Assembly (NCBI GenBank): GCA_903813345.2
Contig: CAIIXF020000005.1
Coordinates: 14,761,375 to 14,825,374, forward strand
Reading direction: 5' to 3'
DNA: 64,000 bases
Origin: Owenia fusiformis
Taxonomy: Eukaryota > Annelida > Polychaeta > Sabellida > Oweniidae
A program made the position numbers and the translations under genes. Of this stretch, positions 1 to 11,800 are shown one piece after another (the first letter of the stretch is position 1; the number at the start of each line of letters is the position of its first letter). Below the pieces are notes generated by a model, which was given only the letters and a program-made list of their open reading frames with translations, was not told the origin of the DNA and ran no database searches.

Positions 1-1630
1 AAATATCACACAAGCCATTAACATGCGAAATGCCACCAACAGCCATTTCTTAGAGACGTCAATTGCCGAATGCCAAACACCAATCACCAATCCGATTTCA
101 GCCTAGGCCCTATCTTATGTATGTTAATTTTGCGAAAAACGTGAACGTGAATGGAAAATCACTTTATCTTGGAAAATACTAATTCAATTCTCCCTTTCGC
201 GGTTCGCTCTTTGAATCAGAACGTTCGCAAATATGTATTGAAAAAGCACTCAAAAAGGACAACATTTGATTGGTCAATATTTTCCCACTGTGCATTTCGC
301 GTAGCTATTTGCGTGACCCAAAAGTTCTAAATCAAACTAATTACGCAATTTTGATTGACCTAGATAATAGCGACGCGTCTTCTTTGGTCTACTGCTCAGT
401 TGTTTGTGGGTTTTCAACGTAACTCTATAATGTAATTTGAAAATGAATACTTTTATTCAGTTGTTGCATCGATGTTGCAGTTTGCAGTGCGGTAAGATTG
501 TCAGGAAAGTATTGAAAGTCGAATGGAATTGTTTTTTTCCAAAATGGCGACTAGTCAACTGATCACGTGACCTTCTCTTCTGGAATATTTTCTCACTTTT
601 CAATCATCGTTTTCACCACGCTATGAATCAATACAATGAAGAAAATAGCTGTTATATTAAGACTAATAAGAGACCAATCGTTTCTAATAATTTTTTCTGT
701 ACTCTCGTACGGGAATATGAACGAATATATCGTTTGAAAAATAGGTGTGAAAATCCCTATGTTGAACCTAGGAGGGAAAACAAGAAAGTATAAATTTGTT
801 CCTCTGCGAACTGCATCATGGGAAATATTTTGACCTTATAAGGAAAGATTTTCGCGTCTCCTCTTTTGAAGAGGGAACAACGATTTCGAGAATTATGTTC
901 ATTTTTTCAGAAAAAGAAAGAAGAGACTGTGTATGTATAGCTCCTGCTGTCAGTAAGTTGTAAAACATGATGCCTTTGGGCTTGGACACCTGCTCAAATG
1001 ACAGTTGTACGAGGAAAATATGAAAACGCAGTCAAAGGTGACTGTCACAGCAGAAACCAAATAACTTTCTAACCATAGTGTTTTAGCACTTCAGATTTGG
1101 CACAAAGTGTCCTCATTCAATGCATGGTGAATTTGTGGAGTTTCATCCAAATCACTTAAGGGACTTTACAGTCATGGTCAAAATGGCTTCTTAAGTCTCC
1201 CTGAACCAGGTCTTTTGACAGCGATTTGAAAGCATTTCGACCATGACTGTAAAGTCCCTGGAGTGATTTTGATTTCCCTTTACCGATTTACCATACAGTA
1301 AATGAAGATGATTTGTGCCAAATTTGAAGAGCCAAAACACTATGGTTAGGAAGTTATTTAGTTTTTTTCCGGTTGCAGTCACCCCTGACTGCGTTTTTCA
1401 TATTTTCCTAGCACAACTGTATTTTGAGCAGGTGTCCAAGGCATCATGTTTTACAACTAACCATTTACAGGAGATATACATACACATTCTCTTCTTTATT
1501 TCCTAAAAATATGAACATAATTGAACCAGTATTTTTCAAGATATAGCGATTTCTTTGGGTTGCGGTTTTTTTGAACACCCTGTACATGTAAATAAGTTAA
1601 TAAGAAGGTCAATGTTAATTGTTGTCTTAC
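1..1630. other. EXOC4 intron with a large foldback
   Basis: Intron downstream of EXOC4 exon 9. 1-880 shows nothing recognisable. 888-1582 is a foldback element listed separately. Confidence 0.6.
888..1582. mobile_element. Foldback element, ~300-bp arms
   Basis: Arms at about 888-1186 and 1218-1520 are inverted copies, sharing TGTAAAACATGATGCC, CTAACCATAGTGTTTTGG-like text and GGGACTTTACAGTCATGGTC. The right flank continues to GGGTTGCGG, a T-run and GAACACCCTG, then TA (1583). That terminus also occurs inverted at 19147. The left terminus is lost. Confidence 0.8.
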
Positions 1631-4600
1631 TTATCAGCCACTTGCTGGGCTGCTCTTTGTACAATTGACATCAACTCTGGCTGTAGCCTGCTTCTTATTG
1701 CCTGGAATATATGGAACATGTCAATATATATAGCATGTCGAATATGTAACATGTCAAATATGTACATTGTCAAATCTATAACATGTTGAATATGTAACAT
1801 GTCAAATATATAGCATGTCAAATCTATAACATGTCGAATATGTAACATGTCAAATATGTAACATGTCAAATACATAGCATGTTGAATATATGAGGGTTAT
1901 GAATGGGAGGTTTGGGATACAGGGTATATATAGTAGTGATTTTGAAATGCCTAACGATGAGAGAAAGCAAGATATAGCAAGTTATAAAAAGAAATTCCTA
2001 TACCTCTATAGTTTCAGGTAGTTTCTTCAGATTGGAGAGAGACTCGACCATAATGGCTATGAAATGATCCTGGTTGTCCTCTGGGTTAGTATTCAGGTCT
2101 TCCACTATCTCCTCTGACACAGTGTCACTGAATGATGGAGGGTTAGGAGATTCTGCAATGGAATAAAATATTATTTTACTTTTTATTTCTGTATTATATA
2201 GAACATAATATACAACTTACATAGCTTGTGAATGGCTTTGTTGGATGCATAATGTGACGGCCATTTGGGAGAAAACAATTTTGCAATAATATCATAATTG
2301 TACTATTATGTCATAAGTCTGGCTATACATTGTAGTTTAAAATCTGGGTTAATAAACGTATAAAGAACAGACGTCAACTATCTTTCAGTGCAAGAAAATT
2401 TAAGGTGTCAGCTCAGCTGCCTTTTCAGATCAATCAAAGGATGATGCCTAAATATATCACTTTTTGCTAAAGAGTAATGTTTCATCTGCGTAGACTTACT
2501 TGGGCTGGTAAGCTCAATTACTGATACTCTATCTTTACGTTCTCCTTTCACAGATCCATGGCGCTGGAATCCTCTGATGACGTTACTTGTACTCTTAATG
2601 TAGACTTGTTTGTGTAGTTCATCAATCAATGTTAAATGGAGCTCCTGGAAGAAAATACCATTAAAAGTAGATTCCAAAGATGAAAATGTTATGTAATCTT
2701 CATGATAATTACCAATAAGGCCCATAAGACTAACTAGAACAAATGATCTACTGGTCTAAATTGGGGGATTGTACGACGAGCAAATTCCATTTTGACCAAT
2801 CAACTTCCTTTTATACCTAATAATCATCATCAATGTCATACAAGCAGAATTCAAAGTTTGACAACAAAAATAGCTTAAATTATCTCTACATCTGACAAAT
2901 GTTAACAAAAAGTTCCATGTAAAATGGTACCCTCGATAATTAAAAAAAATATCATAAAATAGATATTTTGATTTACTCAGCAATAGCTTTATAGAGAAAA
3001 AAGTAACCTTTATGTTGTTTCTCTAACATTGCCATGGCACCACGAATACTTACTTCCTTTTTTGTTATTAGTTCAAATTTGAGATCCCGAAGTGCTTCAA
3101 CTTCAGAAAGGTTCCCCTCTACTAAAGACACTGAAACATACAAACGAGACAATGAAACATACAAACAACAAGACAATCAAACATACAAACAACAAGACAA
3201 TCAAACACAGGTATAATCCACTCCTTCCAGTTTTCATTTAACATTTTATACCATATTTTGGTCTTTAATGTTCAATTTTCCAATGTATAATTGAAGAGGA
3301 GGTAGGTTTAAAGTTGAAATCCATACCTGCCGACACTAAGAGGTCTGTAGCATGGAGATAATGTTTCTTGTTCATATGTGTGTTCAGCTTTTCTGGAACA
3401 TCTCGCACTTTCTCTCTAAAACATAGAACTGATTCATCATTTTACAGATGACAGCAATTTTTCTGATTTAATGATGCACATTGACAATTTAAACAAAAGT
3501 GTACATTTTAATGTTGAACAAGATACACATTGATAAATATCACATTTTTCATTCTAAAAATTCAAAATGGCAGGAAGTAATTTTCCCAGCAAGCCCAAAA
3601 CTAAATCAAATCTTGGCATTAGTCTGTAAAAAGTTGAACGGTTCCTAAAATGACAATAATATTGAAAAAAATTGAGATGAAAACATTGTCATTTATCCTC
3701 CCCTTAAACTTTGTGATACTATCAAAATATTATGATGATGATCAAAATGTTTATCTGTCTCACAAAGTACCAATAAATGTATCAATACAATCATTGAAAG
3801 CCCATGATACAAAATATGAAAAATCTTTGTTATTATATTGAATTTCTTACATTTGGTCAAGCATAGAGACCACAGTCTTATGTTCAATCCCCTCAATCCA
3901 AAGTTTACGCAGATCATCCCTCTTACAATGTAGTAGATTCTTACATGACTGCAGACTCTCTTTTACACTTTTGATTCGCCCACGCGATGCTGGAAAAACA
4001 TTAACAATTAATGTAAGGTTACCAAATAATGGATGACAAAGTTATGAAGTAAAATGGGAGAAAATAGATCAAGGTGGACCTGCATGATGCTAATTTTATG
4101 AAATTTTCATGGATTATATTTACCAATAATTAACACGATGGCTTACAGTTTTTATGTATATTGACACATAATGCATGGTAAGAATATATGCGGAACTAGC
4201 TAATCTATGTTAACCCTTTCACGACGATAGGCTCCATATGGAGCCCTATTATATAATACCTTTCAGGACGATAGGCTCCTTTTGGCACCATTATTTTTAT
4301 CTATATACATCAATGAAATGACAATATCTCCAGTTCTATTCAGTATTTTTACACCAAATTTTGACAAGTTGTTCTTATGTGATAATCCTTACTAAAAATT
4401 GTATATCAGTGATGAAATCCAAGGTATAGGTCCCAGGGCAAAGGTATTTTGCAGTTTTCCCCTAAAAAACACTCTTACTTATCCGTCACTGGGGACAACA
4501 TTTTCCTCTTATATTCACGTCGGGAAAGGGTTAAAGAGAGGCAAGGCAAAAAGGGACATAAAGCGAGACCTATAATAATGACTTACCTGTTATCCGTTGC

Positions 4601-5222
4601 TCTATTCCACTGTAGGCTTGTATAATAGAAGAAAGGTCATCATAATGTTCTGCAACCAACTTGTCTAATTTGCGATCACTTTCCTTGTAAGCTTTTTCAA
4701 GACGCGCCTTTTCCTTCTCTCGCTGTTCAAAGTCTGCACTGTGTACCAAAAAAAACAAATCTTATTAACTGAGTTCTTTGCTTTTCAATGTTACATAATA
4801 TATGATGTACAGAGAATAATTATGCCCATGAGTATTATTTATGCCACTCGAGTGTACAATCACTGACTGGAAGTCAAAGTACTTGCACTCCAAGAATGCC
4901 ATATGAAACAGCTACATTAAGTACCAATCTAACTTATAAATGCATAATTACGACCACACATGCAACAGAATGAATTGCATCTTGGTTCACTTTACACTAC
5001 AGGAAATTTATTAATCATTTCCTGATTTTTTGAAAAAATATAAATCCTACCTTGAAGAAAGTGTCCGAATAAGGGACATCAAAAGCCCAGACTGAAAAAT
5101 AAAAAAATGCAAATGAAGAAACAGATATTCAACTAAATTTTGACCAAATTTGAGACCCAGAGAGCAGGAATAACTAAGTATATTACCGTATCTTTCGACT
5201 TGGCCACTCCTCCCCTGTCCAT
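1631..5222 (-). CDS. EXOC4: EXOC4 (SEC8), exocyst subunit, 5' part (partial)
   Basis: Exocyst subunit 4 helps tether secretory vesicles to the plasma membrane. Nine coding exons on the minus strand join in frame: 5222-5187, 5091-5051, 4738-4587, 3989-3851, 3415-3327, 3130-3054, 2644-2500, 2152-2004 and 1701-1631. They total 899 nt (about 300 residues) and every junction is GT-AG with compatible phase. Recognisable SEC8 signatures are [13 protein letters not shown] (exon 2), the acidic/basic coiled coil beginning [14 protein letters not shown] (exon 3), [19 protein letters not shown] (exon 4), [12 protein letters not shown] (exon 5), [19 protein letters not shown] (exon 7) and the [15 protein letters not shown] stretch (exon 9). 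These keep the order and spacing of animal SEC8. The start at 5222 gives a 12-residue first exon carrying the family's SKD. Roughly the last two thirds of the usual ~970 residues lie past the left edge. Confidence 0.95.
1706..1890. repeat. Minisatellite, AACATGTCAAATATGT units
   Basis: About ten 16-20-bp units beginning five bases from the EXOC4 exon 9 acceptor (1701, minus strand). It provides that intron's 3' end sequence. The minus-strand frame that continues from the exon into it is only partly coding. Confidence 0.9.
3134..3206. repeat. Minisatellite, CATACAAACAACAAGACAAT units
   Basis: Three to four ~23-bp units immediately upstream (minus-strand sense) of the EXOC4 exon 6 acceptor at 3130. 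On that strand they form a T-rich tract. Confidence 0.85.
4214..4530. mobile_element. piggyBac-like small element
   Basis: CCCTTTCACGACG at the left and CGTCGGGAAAGGG at the right, flanked on both sides by TTAA (4210-4213, 4531-4534), the piggyBac target. 317 bp, no coding capacity, in EXOC4 intron 3. Tandem GATAGGCTCC motifs are near its left end. Confidence 0.8.
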
Positions 5223-5485
5223 TTTATTTTTGTTTTTATTTCCTCCGCATTTGAAGAGCAAAGTTTGAAGAGCTTTTTGATGTAGACAAATGTGAGATAT
5301 AATTAATAACAATTTGTGGTTCGTGGAGTATTGTTTATGAATCCTGTACAGCACATACGTATATAAGCTAATTATGATAATTTTACATATGTTTCGATCA
5401 TTTGCTTATCTTTAATCATAATGTTGATTCTTCATTATTTTATGGTGCTTGATAACAGATAGCAACTTTGAAAAAAATTGTCAGG
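5223..5485. promoter_or_regulatory. Candidate bidirectional promoter, EXOC4 / VPS51
   Basis: Only 263 bp separate the EXOC4 start codon (5222, minus) from the VPS51 start codon (5486, plus). The interval is AT-rich with a TATA-like TATATAAG near 5356 and no GC-rich island visible. That it acts as a shared promoter is inferred from the head-to-head layout. Untranslated first exons could place the true start sites elsewhere: an AG at the end of a short pyrimidine-poor stretch near 5458 is a possible 5'-UTR acceptor for VPS51. Confidence 0.6.
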
Positions 5486-8400
5486 ATGGCAGAAGGTAAA
5501 TTTTTTTTATTAATTTCATATTTCCTATGTATTTGAATCAACTTGCTGTTCAAAAATGAATTCTAGATGAAGTTTTAGTAATTTCCTTCATGTTAATTTG
5601 CATTATCCTGCAGATTTATAATGCTATCAAGAAGAAATTCAAACCAATAGTTGCACTAAAAATCCACCCTCTGGTTTCTCCTTCACATAATGAAGGAAGG
5701 GAGGGGGGTTGAATCCTACTCCATTCCCGGGCTCCAGTTTCATCCATTGTTGTCTAATTTATCATACCAATCACTTTTTGGCACTATTTGCCGATCCTGC
5801 AAATGTTTGATTCTTAACTTTTCTATGTAAAATACCCTGGACTGGTAAGTTTGTAACGTTTGCTCATGAAATATACTAATGTAAATTTATCGATGGTCTT
5901 AGATGATGATGCCGCCATGCGTCGCAAGCATGGCATGTTGAAGATGTATTATGGGATAGATGATGATAAATCAGCAGGTGAGAATTCACCTGATCCCCTC
6001 AACATCAATGGTGCGCACTTCCGACCTGAGACATATTTAGGAAAGCTTCTGAAGGTACAAATGTATTGTATATCTTTTGTAATTTTGATTTGAGATCTTG
6101 CATATGGTGTCACTCCTGTAAATCATTGAAAAATATTGAAAAAATCACAAAATTCAAGTTCTGGGGTACATATCGCCATTTTCGAACGAACTAGCCATGT
6201 TTCTGCGTTCCCCTATACATAACCTTCATCTTGACACTATATTTAACATAGGGTTTGCGTCTCAATTTTTATATATCACTACGCCAACATAGGGACTCAT
6301 TTTCAGGTAAAATCCCTGCTTCACCGATGAAAATTAACGAATAAAGTAGTTCCAGTTTACGGGACTATATTCTTGCGATTTTTTTCTTAAAATGGCACAT
6401 TTAGAAAGTTCTTGGCCTCAGCTTTACATACATACCTCAAATGGCCACATTGCATACACTTAAACCTACTATACACACCATTGAGGTTGGCATGGCTTCA
6501 TTTTTAAAGTATTAAAAAACACTGTCCGGGTCCCGGAAGTGGTATTTACCGGAGTGACACCATTTGTTGCACAAATATTTTTATAAAGATACAGGGGATT
6601 GTTTTTGGTACACCCAAAACTTACGATTCCGAGAAAACCATTGTCTACTTGGGACCAAATTGTAAGTTATGACTGTACCAAAAGCAAACCCCTATTTCAA
6701 TTAAACTAAACACATTTTATATTCTTCTGTATTTAGTCTTAAGTTAATTTTAATACATTCTGGAATGTCTGAAATTCTATGCTTGAGTTCGAATAGTTAA
6801 AGAAACAATGCAGGTTGTTTTTTTATGATGCAGGATAGATATGTGCTTAATTCAAACACTTTTTGTGCTTGTTTCAGGAGAAGCCTCTTGCTGAATTAAT
6901 GGATCAGGAGACAGAAATATTGAAGCAGATCAAAAGTCTTGATAGTGACATGCAAACTCTAGTCTACGAGAATTACAATAAATTCATCAGTGCCACAGAT
7001 ACAATCCGAAAGGTACATTCTGAATAATCTAAGTTATTTTTTATTGGAGTCTACATTGTGTTTCAAAACTTTAAATTTATTTTCAAAAATCTATTGCTTT
7101 TACCATACTATGGAAATCATGATGTCATACCATGGGCTTTCTTGGTCATACTGAGAGTCGGGGGAACAATTTAGAATTTTCTAAATTTAGTAAGGTTTTT
7201 AGAGATAACACCTCTGATTTTGAAAAACATCAAAATTAATCTGTACAAGAATTAAGCTGTGCAAAAAACAATCATGGGAAAATATTATCTTTGAAGTCAG
7301 GGATACCAGTACCTATATACCTGTGAATACTTACCTTTCAGATGAAAAATGACTTCAAGAAAATGGAAGATGAAATGGATCACCTAGCAACCAACATGGA
7401 GTCAATAACAGAATTTAGCGGCAAAATAAGTGGAACTCTTCAGGATAGGAGGGAACAAATTACCAAATTGTCTGGTGTCCATATGTTGTTGAAAAAGCTG
7501 CAGTTTTTGTTTGAGCTGCCAGCACGACTAAAGAAATGCATTGAAATGGAAGCTTATAGCCAGGCAGTCAGGTATTTACAGGGTGACCCTATTCCGTAAC
7601 AATGTCTTTTCCCTAAGATTTATTTTGTAATTACCTATGACTCTAATAAAAGACAATCTTCATATATCCAGATTTGGCAATCTATGACAAGATCAAGACT
7701 CCGTAGAAATAATCTGGAAATTTCAGATATTTTATATGTTAACCTACCTACCTTGGAACAGATGAACCTATATCCACATCCACATACTTGTAATTTATAA
7801 ATGTTTATTCTTCGAGTCCTTTATCACATTATATACTCTCATAATCTATAAAAACCATGTCTTTTTTAGAGTATTTAAGCTTGTGATAATCCAAGGTACA
7901 TGTAATATGTGTTTTTTAAAATTAAATTCTACATTATTTACTCTAAATCTAATCCGGGCTGACATGTTGCAGGTATTACACAAAGGCTAGAAAAGTATTG
8001 CACCAATATCAGCATATGCCTTCATTCCATGGTATCCAACAAGACTGTAACATCATTGTGAAAGACCTCAGTCAAAATTTACGAGACCAATTCAGAAATA
8101 AAGAGGTAAGAAGTCTCAATTATTGCAATTTCTCACCCAATATACTTTTGATGTCATTTTGATGTAATTTTAACGAAAAATTGATTCTGAACTATGCAAT
8201 GTACTACAGTGTTCAAATATGCACATTAAACTTTGAAAACTATTTCCTGTTTCAATAATGATTGCATGGTAATTCGATAAAAATCTCATCATGGAGATCA
8301 TCACAGCACAGCATGATCTGCAAATTCTAGATATTGTGCTAATTTTTGTAGTCAAGCCCTAAACAGTTGGCAGAGTGTGTAGATCTCCTGCTGCAACTGA

Positions 8401-8825
8401 ATGAACCTGCAGAGGAGTTGTGTGAGGAATTCTTGTCACAGTAAGTTTCTGGGAAAAGAAATTGAATTTTTTACAAACTGAGTTTTAATGTAAAAAAGGT
8501 ACAGAGGGAGCCTTTGATAAAAAAAAGATGCAGACACTATAGTATTGTAATAGATATGGTAGTTTCCTTAGATAAAAGTTCTTGTTTTTGGTGAGCAATG
8601 GTATTTATGAAACAGAATTGTTATGAATGGTTGCCATGGTAATCCTGATGACATTTTAATAAACTTATTGTTGTTGTTAACTTTAGTGCAAGACAAAAGA
8701 TTGATGAAGACTTGGCTGAGCTTGATAGGCAGGTGAGGCTGCAATCTGGGGAGGATGTTCCTAAACCAGAGCCCCACCCTGAGGATAGGAGACCCTCTGA
8801 TGCATACATGCCCAATGCTCCAATG
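5486..8825 (+). CDS. VPS51: VPS51 exons 1-7 (residues 1-296)
   Basis: This block carries the N-terminal Vps51 domain. Exon 1 has only ten coding bases (ATGGCAGAAG) before its donor. Exon 2 begins with a run of aspartates and holds GMLKMYYGI and [13 protein letters not shown]. Exons 3-4 contain the best-conserved helical region, [20 protein letters not shown] followed by [18 protein letters not shown], then [12 protein letters not shown]. Exon 5 has HQYQHMPSF and exon 6 has [13 protein letters not shown]. Exon 7 ends in a Pro/Glu-rich linker that is poorly conserved in the family. Introns of 125-850 bp separate the exons. Intron 2 holds two short inverted-repeat elements (6106-6561 and 6591-6697). 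Confidence 0.95.
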
Positions 8826-11800
8826 GTATGTACATAGGTTAAGTGGTTTACATGTGTTATTTATATTTACAAGGTTTGAGCTAAAAGTTCTGCAACATTT
8901 GCTCTAATTTTTAAAAAATATTTCTTGGTGATTATTGTTCATATTTGGCCTCAACCACCCCCTATATCATATGGTGGATTCAGTTTGTGTAAAAATAAGA
9001 AATGAACTAAAATTATGTGTCTCGTTACCATAGCAACATATGTAAGTCAAATAATATATTACCTTTATCTCAGGTGGGACACTGGGAGAGTTCTTCTATT
9101 TTACCCAAACATAATTCTGTTATGAATCAAGATATCTAGAGAATAGATGCACTGTATGTTTAGTCCACCATATTTGGCATTAGTTATTTATGATATAGGC
9201 TCGCAAAACACTCTTCAAAACCAATCCTAGGTGAATACATTATCGGCATTGCATAAATGTTTACATGTTAATTTATAGAGTGAAGAAGCTGAGGAGAGAG
9301 TTGACCATTATATGGTTTGTAAAGTCACGGCTTGGCTTGCTCTTTTGATGTCATCTAAATATCAAAACACATTCAGTTTATGTTAACAAGGGGAGGGGAG
9401 AACCTTTTACGAAAGATTCATTTCTGACATTTTGATTACATGGATTTTTATATGTACATCAACACATATTTCATATATACAAGGTATTATGTATATACAT
9501 GTAAAGCATTCATTCGGGGATATTCTGAAAATGTGCATAGTTATGTTCTTAATCCAATGACAAAGAGATTCATATCCTTTCATTTTGGCATCACATGCTC
9601 CTCACCTAGCAACAATCAAACAACAAACTATGGATTAAAAGTGTGTTTAGATATTTAACATGACCATATCATTGGGTGGATAGTCACCACTTGCCCAATT
9701 GTGCTGATGCTGCATATTCTTGGTCATGTGATGACTTTTCACTCCTCGTCTGTATGAGATTATAAATAATATTGATACGACACATGGACAGATTCTGGAC
9801 CCTTGCTTTACCATGATACCATGTGTTTGGACCAGATTATATCATGTTCAGGCCCGTAGCCGAGGGGTCGATATGGGTTCGAGCGAACTCCCCCTGGCCA
9901 AACATTCTTTCAAAATCATGCATTTTTTCCCCATTCTGAGCACTTTTTTAGTGATTTTGGCCATTTTTGGACCAAAATTGGAAAAAGTGTTCACATGGAA
10001 TATTTCAAAAACTGAACCCCCCTTGGCGCGATGGCAAATTCTAGCTATGGGCCTGATGTTGTAGAAATCTGCGTCATCTCAAAAAAATGTTATTAGCACA
10101 CAATATGAGGTTAAGTAAAGGTCCATATCATGTGTATGTAGCAGAAAGCTTAGGTTCAGCTCTGACAGTCTGTCAGACTCCATGCCTGTAGCCAGCTTTC
10201 ATCAACAAGGGGCTCAAAATTTACAAATCATAATTTAAGATTCAAAATTTTCCTCAAATTTATGAATTTTGCAAGACGTTAATTTGGCCCCAAAAATATT
10301 TTATCAAAAATGTTCTTATTTTCCAGATTTGTCCAAAATTTTACTAGTTTTGTCAAATAATCTTAATAAGTTGTCATTGTCCTCTGATATGAGCTCCACC
10401 TACAGGCCTGGAAAACCTTTTGTTCAAGTGTGCTACCCATAGTAAACCCCAATAGCCCATCACCATTGGATTGCTTTAGTTGATTAATCTTCATCAAATT
10501 GGACCTTTTTATATGACGTTATGCACAAGTAGGCACTAACTGTACCTACCTTAATTCTAAAATTGGTCATCCTCAAATGAGATTTACATTCATTCAATCT
10601 GATCACTTTTAGAGACACATTTTATGGTAATTTTCAAGTGATTTGAATTAATTGGGTCAATCAAATTATTTGCGAAACCTGAAATCAGACTGTTATACTC
10701 AAAAGAAAATGTGAAAAATGTTGCTTATTTCATCAGCTCTTGTTGATTTATATCCTGAAAATTATACACAAAATCTCACCATGCATAATGCAGATCTAAG
10801 CTTAATATGGACTGGGAAATATCCAGCTTTTACTTTTCAATATAATAATTAACTTATTTCCATGCATGGCAACTAACTTTCCACCATATCTAAATAATTT
10901 TTTCTTCCATCAATATTCCATATTGCATGATGATTTGACAGAGCTTAAACCAATGATTTGCCTTTTCAAATTAATACAGTGTGTTGATAATATATAATAA
11001 TTATACACATAAAAGGCGTGAATTTGATTTGATTTTTTATGTGTTTAAAAGATCGATGTAGTAAAATGTTAGATACCATTTAGAGTGATATTAATAGATG
11101 TGTGTTGTTTTCTTATTTACTAGTTAATTGATAATTACTTTTATAGGCTAGGCTATGCAAAGATAGCGCAAAAATTTATAGATGTGCAGGACCATTGTAA
11201 TGCTATTGTCATAATAATGCATGATTGTTTCAGTTTATGGTGCAGATTTTGATTGTGCAGTTTTTTTTACTTCTTGGTCATAAACATATTTTAAAAAATA
11301 TATGAATAACATTTAGTTAGAAATAAGAAAAAATTAACACAACATTATCAATTCTATGAGTAATAAAAAAGAATCAACTTCAATACAGTTTGATTTTGGT
11401 GTTTTATTTATCAGACATGTGTCTATTCAAGTTTATACAGTTTATGTATATCAATCCAACTATCAGAGCCATCTGTTGTTCTACTTCAGGATGTCTTGGA
11501 GTTTGTTGATTTTGGCTGCAATGGTTTCCTTAGCAACGTGTGCTTGGTGATCGCCTCCTATAACGACATGTTCCTCAACCGTAACCAGGGAGAGTGAGTC
11601 CACTTATTTATTTTTTCATCTCTATATATACATGTACATTCATCCTTGGTTCATAAAGTATGACTGCAAAGTAAGATCTAAGGAAATTCATAAACTGGAA
11701 TTTTTTTGAAAGATAACTTCATTACAGCTGTATTTTTGAAATTCACCATATTGTATCTTTATGCCTGGTCAAAGAATGTATGTGTGAATTAACAGCTGTA

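Larger units (their letters stand above)
8826..11489 (+). other. VPS51 intron 7 with hAT-like repeats
   Basis: No gene is seen apart from the possible micro-exon at 9279-9314. The stretch holds two copies of an inverted-repeat element with GGCCCGTAGCC-type ends (9852-10062 and 10186-10413). The rest is AT-rich unique-looking sequence. Confidence 0.6.

Noticed and set aside
2408-2499. Continuation of the EXOC4 exon 7 frame past 2500 ([10 protein letters not shown]...), which resembles a HYS motif in human SEC8
   Set aside because: GTAAGT at 2499-2494 is a strong donor, and the exon at 2152-2004 joins in the right phase and restores SEC8 similarity. The continuation soon hits a stop.
11356-11550. 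64-residue frame over VPS51 exon 8
   Set aside because: Reads exon 8 (11490-11593) in the wrong frame. The correct frame gives [13 protein letters not shown].
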